Below, piece after piece: positions 56,301 through 64,000 of a stretch of DNA of 64,000 nt (position 1 is its first letter; each line of letters begins with the position of its first letter). The stretch is from Macrocystis pyrifera (taxonomy: Eukaryota; Sar; Phaeophyceae; Laminariales; Laminariaceae). Both the position numbers and the translations under genes were made by a program. The notes under the pieces are model-generated. The model searched no databases. It worked only from the letters and a program-made list of their open reading frames with translations, and was not told the origin of the DNA. The stretch covers positions 19,100,168 to 19,164,167 of the forward strand of contig JASSKH010000002.1 of assembly GCA_031763025.1 (NCBI GenBank). The letters run 5' to 3'.

Positions 56301-57471
56301 AGTCCATTCCGGTTCTGCCTTTTTTACTCTGTCGTTCAACGTTTTCATCTCGTTGTGCTTGAGGAACTTCAACATCTCTTCCCCATTCTTATTCTTAGTT
56401 ACTTTCCCATACTATCCAATGTTCTCATTCAGTTTGCTTGCCCTCCCAATTCTTGAGTTAAAATCTCCCACTAGCACTACTTCTCCTTGCCTCTTATACT
56501 TCTGTACATCTACTGCTACTTCTCCGAACTTCCTCTGTATATCTTTTATCGTATTTTTCGACTCTGGGGGCATCTATGTGTTTCCTAAGAAGTAATCTTT
56601 CGCTCCCCGCTCCCCTGGAATCTTGATCCATATGCTTTCGTCGAATTTAGTGTCTTTGATCACCTCTATTATGTCACACAGGTATTCTTTGACTAGGAAC
56701 CCCACACCCCCCGCCCCCCAATTCTTGCTATTCTGTCCCTTCCTCTTTTTCCCTATCCATGCGTACTCTCCAACTTTGGATCCTATCTCCCCTCCTTTCT
56801 CCCACGACTCTTGAATTCCCACTATGTCTAGGTCGCGCTTACTTACTTGTTCGGCAATTTCGATTATTTTGCGCTCTTACCGTGGCGAAGCCACATACGT
56901 TCCATGATCCTATTCTCAGCCTCCTTTTCGTTTCACTATCCGCTCTAGTCTTACCTGTTCTTTCTCCGTTGTCGCCACGAGTGTTTCTGTTATCTCTTCT
57001 TTGAGCATTGTTTTCGTTTCCGTTCCTGTTCTTGTCTGCTTGTTCAGCGCCCCTATGTTTCTCCCCTATTCCCTTTGAGCCACTTGCTGTTTCCTGCCTC
57101 CCCCTACCTTCGTTCACCCTAGGGCTACGTCTTAGTTTCGTTATTCCATTAGCTATACATACTCTCCATCCTAGTCTTCTAACCCATGCCGACACTTTTT
57201 CTGTCTCTATCCTCTGCCACTCCATGCTCGCTTTCAGCTTCAGAGTGACTCGAAAGTGTTCTCCCTCTCGTTCTATGTTTGCTATTGCAAAGCAATACAG
57301 TCCTACTTCGTCGCAGTTCCTCTTGAAGTCAATCCTTGTCATGTCGCGAGGAACTCCAAATATCAGCACTACTAGTACTTTACCCTGCCAATCTTGCTTT
57401 CTCCACCCACCCTTCCTCACCGTCTTTCTCCTAATCTCTTCCGAGAATATCTCCAGCTTGTTTGTGTTCAT
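53342..57471 (-). pseudogene. LINE A polyprotein: N-terminal region, APE endonuclease, RT, Cys/His motif
   Basis: Ancestral frame of about 1375 codons. The N-terminal region starts MNTNKLEIF and contains GKVLVVLIFGVPRDMTRIDF and SAWVRRLGWRVCIANGI, perhaps RNA-binding. The endonuclease begins RIGSWNVCGF (about 56,925), followed by DIVGIQESW, GEVVLVGDFNSRIG and a C-terminal TTDHCLIW. The linker is WWDEEGKEAIRARRKAHARY. RT motifs are KKGDKTDRGNYRGITLLSTV, GFRPNRSCVDHV, FFLDVQKAYDTV (catalytic Asp, about 54,980), VAQGCTLSPNLFKIYINDL and GLMFADDFVGIS (FADD, about 54,680). Thumb: PIVDQYTYLGVEISKD. C-terminus: CPCGKAIESRTHIVGECEIY. It copies element RNA at a nicked target. Defects: frameshifts near 56,868 and 53,825, and TAG stops at 56,574, 56,412, 55,395 and 54,495. 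Clade uncertain (RTE- or L2-like single frame). The stop TGA at 53,342-53,344 lies 3 nt before the tail. Confidence 0.85.
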
Positions 57472-57519
57472 AGTGGTAGTGGGAAGTGTTCAAGTTTCTG
57501 GGACTTCCCAATCCTAGTA

Positions 57520-58165
57520 CTCGTTGAGGGTCTGGTGTCTTTCAGTTCTTTTGCCGGCGCACCACACTAAATTGTGTCTCCAACACGGGCTCGTAGCCTG
57601 GAGCCAAGTTCAACACACCCTTAACACAAGTACCCCACGTTTGTGTCAGGCGATCTGCATGGTAACCATCCTGGCGTCCCTCGATCGTATCTTCTATCTT
57701 CTTGGCCCGCTGCTGTACTGGTTACTTTCCTCCAGGGAGGTCATTTTCATCGTGCAAGGTTCAAGGACGGCTTGCATGACACAAAGTCTTACTCACCCAT
57801 CGGGATGCCCCGTACGTCGCTTTCTCCGTCATATGTACGTTTCACCATGGGTAACTACCCCACTAATGCTCCCGAGTAGACCTTCACTGCCGAAAGCTTG
57901 GCCAACAATCCCCCCACATTTTGTACCGGCTTCTATCCTTCAAGATATCAATATATCTACGTACCGCTTGGTGCTCCTTCTCTCTGGTCATGTGGTCGAT
58001 CAAATGCAAGGTGTTTGTTTCGTGAGTATAATAGGTCTTGACTTAATGTCATGCATCATCCACCCCTCCCCTTCATTTGGCGCTTGGTATGTGCACCAAA
58101 TGTCGGGGATTTTAGGAATAATGTCAGACCAGTTTTCCACCGCCCAATGGAAATCGGTATAATTT
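57520..58165 (+). other. Antisense open region in the LINE A 5' part
   Basis: On the plus strand one frame is open for 212 codons. A second reads through FVSGDLHGNHPGVPRSYLLS, FKDGLHDTKSYSPIG, SYVRFTMGNYPTNAPE, a TAG at 57,877, TFTAESLANNPPTFCTGFYP and RYQYIYVPLGAPSLWS, and ends near a GTGAGT donor-like site (58,022). The second frame looks the more protein-like. It may be captured host sequence, or chance. No family is recognised. Confidence 0.3.
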
Positions 58166-58339
58166 TACTGGTATCTTACCACAAGACCCAACCTTCATGT
58201 TAATTGAACATGTTGGGGTGACCATGCTGTATCTATGTGTGCGCATGTGAGGCGGTCCACCTTCATGCTCGGTGTTTGGTCTATATTTTGTGCCATTACT
58301 ACCAGTATTATGATATGGGAGAAACTATTATATACTTTT

Positions 58340-58872
58340 CCAAGTCTATGACTGGTTTGGGTTCGGATATGGGGAAAAAAAAAAACTGGTTTGTTCCGTT
58401 GTTTCATTTCTAAATCTGGTTTGGGTTTCGGTATCGGAAAAAAAATGATTAGTTGAGTAGCTTCATGTCTGAATCCAGGTTGTGTTATGATATTGAAAAA
58501 AAAAACTGGTTAGTTCAATTGTTTCACGTCTAAATCTGTTTTTTTTGCGTTTTTGGTATTGTAAAGAAAAAAGTTAGTTGAGTAATTTCATGTCTAAATC
58601 CGTTTTTTTGTCATGCTAAAGGGTGGAAAAAACGGGTTAATTCAATTGTTTCACGTCTAGATCTGGTTTTTGCGTTCTTGGTATGAGAAAAAAAATAGTT
58701 AGTTGAGTAATTTCATGTCTAAATCCGGTTTTTGTAATCATATGGGGAAAAAAAAAAAAACTGGTTAGTTCAATTGTTTCATGTCTAAATCCGGTTTTTT
58801 GCGTTTCGGTATGGGGACAAAAATGTTAGTTGAGTAATTTCATGTCTAAATCTGGTTTATGTTTTTATGGGA
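58340..58872 (-). promoter_or_regulatory. Alternating A/B tandem monomers in the LINE 5' region
   Basis: About four A-B dimers of roughly 120 bp. On plus, A has AACTGGTTAGTTCAATTGTT and TCACGTCTAAATCTGG; B has AATGTTAGTTGAGTAATTTC and ATGTCTAAATCCGG. Each monomer starts with a run of A and ends with GGTTTTT and a GGTAT-like segment. Tandem 5' monomers act as promoters in some LINEs, for example mouse L1. A promoter role here is inferred only from position. Confidence 0.55.
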
Positions 58873-59039
58873 AATAACGGTGAATCGTGTGTTCTGTGTT
58901 GTGTTTGTTTGTTTTACCGGTGGGTCTGGTTTCTGAGCTGTTGTTTGCATATGGTCTATGTCTGGTCTGGTCTATGTGGCATATGTGCCAGAAGGAGCAG
59001 TCTGTACATTGCATGTCTAGTGTCTGGTGGCTTGTTTTA

Positions 59040-59078
59040 CAGCGTCGTCGCCACTCGACGCCAACCCATCCAGATCTA
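59040..59078 (-). repeat. LINE 5' head shared with NA-1
   Basis: Minus strand reads GGATGGGTTGGCGTCGAGTG, then GCGACGACGCTGTAAAACA. NA-1 heads read GGTTGGGTTGGCGTCAGTTG, then GCGACGACGCTGTGAAACA. Confidence 0.75.
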
Positions 59079-59094
59079 GATTTTGTGGGGGGAC

Positions 59095-61725
59095 AGACGG
59101 ACCGAGGGGGGCAGTTTTGTGGTCACGAACGTGCTCGGCGTGAGGTGTACACCACCCGTCGAAGGGATCGGTGCAACAGACACGACGGCCGGCAGATGTG
59201 TACTGTTGCTGTTGCTGCTGCTACGTCTGCTGATGTTGAAAATATATGTACAGCAGAGGGAGTTTAAAATAGTGGTCGACGGTGACGGACTATTTACGTA
59301 TGAAAAAAAAAATATGTGGGGTTTTCCATGTCACCTACTCCGCTCGGCGAGGCGGAAAGCAATCTCTTGCTTTTTAGAGCCAGCTCGGCGACGTTAAACG
59401 CCCCGAGCCCCGCAACGGTGTCCGGCAGGGATCCAGACATGCGTCGTAATGTACCCACGGCCCCCTTCCTTGCCCCGCAGCCGAAAGTGCGAGAAAGACC
59501 CTCGGCCGCCGGAGAGCAGCATGCCAAAAAAAAGAGTGCATCTTATACATATACATACAAAGTTCCCCTTCGGGGTGTGGGTAACGTGAAACCCCGGGGG
59601 CGTCGCAAGGCGAAAAGGGAGTAACAGGTATACGTATAGCTGTTCTTGGCGGAAACGGGAGCCTTGGGTTAGCGTAATGCTCTAAGGAAAGTAACAATAG
59701 TAATCAGCAGGAACGGGGTACTACTCTTTCCGTGGTGAATACTACGCTACCACATGCACGCGGTACCATGGGTTAACTACTATACTGTCACTATACACCC
59801 CTACCACTACTACGCAGATGTAGTACAGGTAGGTGCATGCACTATACAAAATACTACCTGGTACACCTCTACTACGATTACTAACTATACTAAGTACCGC
59901 TGCTGACCAAACTCTCATACAATATACAGACAACCTCATGGTAAACAGAGAGGTGAAATAACCACGCGGTACCATTGGTTGGGGCGTTACTATACTGTAA
60001 CTACCTGGTATGCACCATCAGTAGTACGTAGATGCAGTACAGGTAGAAGCATGAGAAAATACTACACCACTAAAATACCTACTACTGCTCCTATAATACT
60101 AACTTCCTTACAACGGCAACGTAGTATGCAAGCGGTCGCATGGGTTGGGGGCATGGCTAGTACTATACTGTTACTCTTGATGTACACTACCACTCCAAAG
60201 CAGATAGATATACTGTAGTAGAGGTAGAAGCAGCATGCACGCTACAAAATACTCTCTGGTTTACTATTATGCCACGACTGCTAATGATGTTGTAAATGTA
60301 CAGGCTACGTATTATATACCGTTGAGGGCATCTACTCCTGCAATATTGTAGTACAGGTACTATTATACTACTGCTATTGGGCAGGCATTGGTAAAAGCAG
60401 CATGCACTCGGAACCATGGGCTACTATTGATAATAATACTACTATCATATACTACTACAGTTCTATACTATACTAACTACTGCTCTACCTGCGTGTCAAA
60501 AACAGCGTCAGTAACACAGATAGGCGGAAAAAAAAAACCTAATAAAATATCCTACTACTCTATACGTACGGTTGGGGCACAATAAAAAGCTATCCGCCTT
60601 CGTCATGAAAAGTTTCTAGTGATCGTTCGACTGTCAAATAAATACTCACGGCAACAGCCGCTGAATCGTGGCAGCAGCAGTAGAACTCTAACATCACTAA
60701 TAGTATCAATAGGCAGCAACTCGGCTGTAATCATTACTGTACAGGTCTACGTACGATTGAGGGCATCATGAAAAAAACATCTGAACTTGTCGTGAAATGT
60801 TTCTCTTTATACGTTTAAATTAATAAATGTCAAAACAGTACTACTGTAGGTATATACTCATGGTTACAGCAGTAGACTCGGGGCAGAAGCAGCACTACTA
60901 CCTACTACTAATACTAATACTACTATTTATACTACTACCACTACTACTACTACAAGTACTACTATTGCTGCTACTACTAGTACAGCTACTGCTAGTTCTA
61001 ATACTGCTACTACTACTACCACTATGCTGCTTCTACTACTGCTGCTACTAGTATTCTTGCTTCCATGCCAAATGCACACGGAGACATGGGGTTGTAGAGG
61101 GAGACTGGCCGCAGAATGAGCCTGGCTCTGTGGCTCTTGCCCGCAGGTGTGAGTACATGCTGCGAGCGTGCGACTGGACAACTCGTTATATAGGTATAGT
61201 ACCTACATACCAGGGTATATAGTAGACACCTGGCACCAATTTCCCCCAGGTAGACGGACCGAGGGAACCTGTTTTGTCGTCCCGTACGCGCTCGGTGTGA
61301 GGTGTGTGGTGTACGTCAAAGAGCTAGGTGAAACATACATAACGCTCGACCGACGTTAACTGCTGCCGCTGTATCTGCTGCTGCTGCTGCTGCTGAGGTT
61401 GATCAAAAACCAAAACTGGACAGGTAAAAGCGGGCAATTTCAAAATTGTTGACATTTTCAACGCAGAGACAATTTTCCAGTGTTTGAAGTGCACACAGCT
61501 CGTAGTATCACACGTGCCCTGGATTTTTTTAGTACAAATAGGAAATCAGCCTGGCAGTCGGGCAGTGTGGGCTGTGCCCTGTGCCCCGCGGAGAAGTACA
61601 GTGAAACGGGAAGCAGTATGGGCCTGGCTCTGTGGCTCTTGCCCGTTGCGATTACCTGCTGCTGAGAGCGTGCGACTGGACAACTACAGTAGCTAGGTAT
61701 GACGCCAATACCTGTTACCAAACTC
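59095..61725 (+). repeat. Macro-repeat P, tandem unit 1 of the right end
   Basis: Starts with the AGACGGACCGAGG module. Then come CTCGGCGAGGCGGAAAGCAA, GCCCCGCAGCCGAAAGTGCG, KVPLRDV module 59,557-59,630 (YKVPLRGVGNVKPRGRRKAK), TAC-rich sub-repeats with TACCTGGTA at 59,855 and 60,002, a (CTA)n array at 60,890-61,040, a second AGACGGACCGAGG module at 61,250, and CTCTTGCCCGTTGCGATTAC at 61,637. The period to the next unit is about 2.65 kb. Confidence 0.8.
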
Positions 61726-64000
61726 TGCCAGGTAGACGGACCGAGGGAGGCAGTTCGTGACTGGTCGGTGTTAGGTGTACACAACCCGTCAAAAGGCTTG
61801 GTGCAACAGATACGACGGCCGACAGACGTGTACTACTGTTGCTACTGTATCTCTACTGCTGCTGATACTTCTGCTGAGGTTGAAAACATATGTACCTGGT
61901 ACAATAGAGGGGGCTTAAAATAGTGTTCGAGGGTAGCGGGCTGTGTACAAAGGAAAAAAAAAAAAATGTTGGGTTTTACATGTTACCTCCTCGGCTCGAC
62001 GAGGCCGACTGCAATCCCTTGTTTTTTAGAGCCAGCTCAGCAACGTTCAATGCCCCGAGCCCCACAACGGTGCTTGGCCGGGATCGAAACATGCGCCGTA
62101 ATTTACCCACGACCCCCTTGCTTGCCCCGCGGCCGAAAGTGCGAGTAAGAACCCTCGGCCGCCGGAGAGCCGCATGCCAAAAAAAAAAAGAGTGCATCTT
62201 ATACATATATACAAGGTTCCCCTTCGGGGTGTAGGTAACGTGAAATCTCGGGGGCGTCGCAAGGCTAAAAGGGAGTCACAGTCAACACATATAGCCGTTC
62301 TTGGCGGAAACGTGAGACAGGGGTTAGCGTATTGCTCTAAGGGAAGAGTAATAATAGTAGTCAGCAGGAACGGAGTACTACTCTTTCTGTGGTGAACACT
62401 ACACTACTACATGCACGCGGTGCCATGGGTTGACTACCATACCGTTACAATACATCACTACCACGACCAAGCGGATGTAGTACTGGTAGAGGCAGCATGC
62501 ACTCTACAAAATACTACCCGATACACTATACTCCTACGACTACTAACTATACTATTTAATAGTGAATACTACTTCTAGAGCTTGACCAATCGCTCATACA
62601 CTAGACAACCTCACAGTAGACAGAGGTCAAATAATCACGCAGTACCATGGGTTGGGGCCATGGCTGCTATACGGTTACACTATACACCATTGCCAGTAAT
62701 ACGTAAATGCAGTACAGGTAAAAGCAACATGAATAAATACTACCTGGTACAGTACTATCTACTACGAGTACTACCATTGCTACTATAGTAATAACTTTCA
62801 TACAACGGCAACGTAGCATGCAAGCGGTACCATGGGTTGGGGGCATGACTACTATATTGTTACTCTTCTTAACATACGCCACTACCTCTACTACGCAGAT
62901 AGATGTACTGTATTAAAGGTAGAAGCAGCTTGCACGCTACAAAATACTATACTACTACGACTTCTGTTAATATTAAGATTTGGTAAATGCACACAGGCTA
63001 CGTATTATATACGGTTGGGGGCATCTGCTACTGGTGTTGGCCAGGTAGAAGCAGCATGCAGACGGCAACAGCCGCAATAGCGGACGCCACAACGGCTACG
63101 ACTATTGCTATTACTTAGAGTACAGGTACTACTACTGCTATTGGACAGGCATTTATAGAAGCAGCATGCACTCGGTACCACATCGGCTACTATTAATACT
63201 ACAACTACAACTATTATATACTACACTATCAAAAACTTCAGTACTTCAGAGTTATATACCTGCGTACCTGGTATCAAACACAGCGTCAGTAATGCAGAAA
63301 TGCCAAAAAAACAAAAACATCACTATCAATGTTAGTTGGAAGCAGCTTCTCTGTGTTTATGTACAGGTATACGTACGGTTAGGGCACGATGAAAGAGTTG
63401 TCTGCTTCTATTTGTTGTCATGAAACAAATCTAATGACCGTCAAATAAGTACTCACGGCAGCAGCATTTGACTCGTGGCAACAGCAGTAGAACTCTAACA
63501 TCACTATTAACGTCAATAGGCAGCAACCGGTCTACATACGACGGAAGACATGATGAACAAAATATGTGCACTTGTCATGAAATGTTTCTCTCTTCGTTTA
63601 AATTAATGACTGTCAAAAGCAGTGAAAAAATATAATATGCTCATCATCATGGTTACAGCAGCAGACTCGCGGCAACGACAGCACTACCATACCTACTATT
63701 ACCAATATACTACTACTACTGCTGCTATTAAATTCTACTGCTACTACTACTATTAATACAACTACTGCTACTACTACTACTACTATCAGTACTACTACTG
63801 CTACTAATACTATTAATACTACTGCTGGTACTATTAATACTACTATTGCTACTACTACTATTCAATACTACTACGCGTATTGGTACTACGTACTACTATT
63901 AATGCTACGTACTACTATACTGCTACTATTAACGCTACTCCTAGTAATACCACTACTACTCTACTACTCTACTACTCTACTACTATTAACACACCACTAC
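61726..64000 (+). repeat. Macro-repeat P, tandem unit 2 (continues past the window)
   Basis: Repeats the order of unit 1: module at 61,735, GC-rich head at 61,990-62,170, KVPLRDV module 62,211-62,284 (where the CAG|GTA site is lost to CAGTCA) and TAC-rich sub-repeats with TACCTGGTA at 61,893, 62,741 and 63,265. Confidence 0.8.
63650..64000. repeat. CTA/TAC/ATT trinucleotide-rich array
   Basis: Imperfect ACTACTACT and TATTAATAC repeats filling the end of the window, corresponding to 60,890-61,040 in unit 1 but longer. Confidence 0.85.

Larger units (their letters stand above)
53262..59094 (-). mobile_element. LINE copy A, probably full length, about 5.8 kb
   Basis: APE-type non-LTR retrotransposon on the minus strand. 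The 3' boundary is the poly(C) tail and the 5' boundary is near 59,094. A 13 bp target duplication (AGACGGACYGAGG) lies on both sides, inside macro-repeat P. From 5' to 3' it has a head shared with NA-1 elements (59,040-59,075), alternating tandem monomers (58,340-58,872), an uncharacterised 0.7 kb stretch (57,480-58,180) and one long reading frame with N-terminal region, endonuclease, RT and a Cys/His motif. The duplication at 59,095 is the main evidence that 57.5-59.1 kb belongs to the element; a composite insertion cannot be excluded. Confidence 0.75.

Noticed and set aside
54495..56576. TAG read-through as a genetic code change
   Set aside because: By context the replaced residues would differ (Gln at one site, Glu-like and Tyr-like at others), frameshifts are also present, and the coiled-coil pseudogenes show TAA as well. 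Ordinary decay is enough. Kept only as a low-interest check.

Overview
This 64 kb window looks like nuclear DNA of a eukaryote with a repeat-dominated genome. The pointers are an APE-type non-LTR retrotransposon (LINE), an LTR retrotransposon with a copia-like gag, sequences with Pol III box A and box B, a MITE with TA target duplications, large satellites, CTG/CAG and CTA/TAC microsatellites, and GT-type splice-donor-like sites. There are no bacterial-style operons. An alga or other protist would fit, but I cannot name the species. I found no intact single-copy host gene. Every protein signal is a transposon piece, a decayed member of a dispersed family, or an orphan fragment.

Layout: (1) 0-9.3 kb holds one coiled-coil pseudogene, a 1 kb dispersed repeat and several degenerate tandem arrays. 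(2) 9.3-27 kb is a nest of insertions. A composite repeat with a tRNA-like box, seen intact at 9.3-9.95 kb, is cut in two at 12,883 and 26,699 by one LTR element of about 13.8 kb. That element has about 0.2 kb LTRs, a CAACC target duplication at both ends and a ruined gag, all read on the minus strand. Its interior is filled with further insertions: LINE-derived short elements, a GATC nonamer satellite, a CTG macrosatellite, a foldback and a 5'-truncated LINE. (3) 27-48 kb carries two more coiled-coil pseudogenes, the second copy of the 1 kb repeat, a DNA amino-methyltransferase fragment (40.5-40.9 kb), two GC-rich coding-like remnants and a very recent 334 bp tandem duplication. (4) 48.15-51 kb is an inverted copy of 15.95-18.78 kb. 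(5) 51-64 kb is a macro-repeat region (period about 2.65 kb at its right end) into which a probably full-length LINE (53,262-59,094) inserted.

How the parts work together: the LINE ends its reading frame 3 nt before a 77-nt poly(C) tail (poly(G) on +). It is flanked by a 13 bp target duplication and seems to begin with alternating A/B tandem monomers. Short non-autonomous elements of about 0.5 kb share both its 5' head and its 3' end with a C tail, so they are probably mobilised by it. Copies without an insertion elsewhere in the window document several insertions directly.

The signal least explained by known features is a nearly palindromic nonamer, TACCWGGTA. It occurs 22 times by hand count against about 0.5 expected at random. 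In one almost identical tandem duplication it was gained or lost as a clean 7 bp indel.
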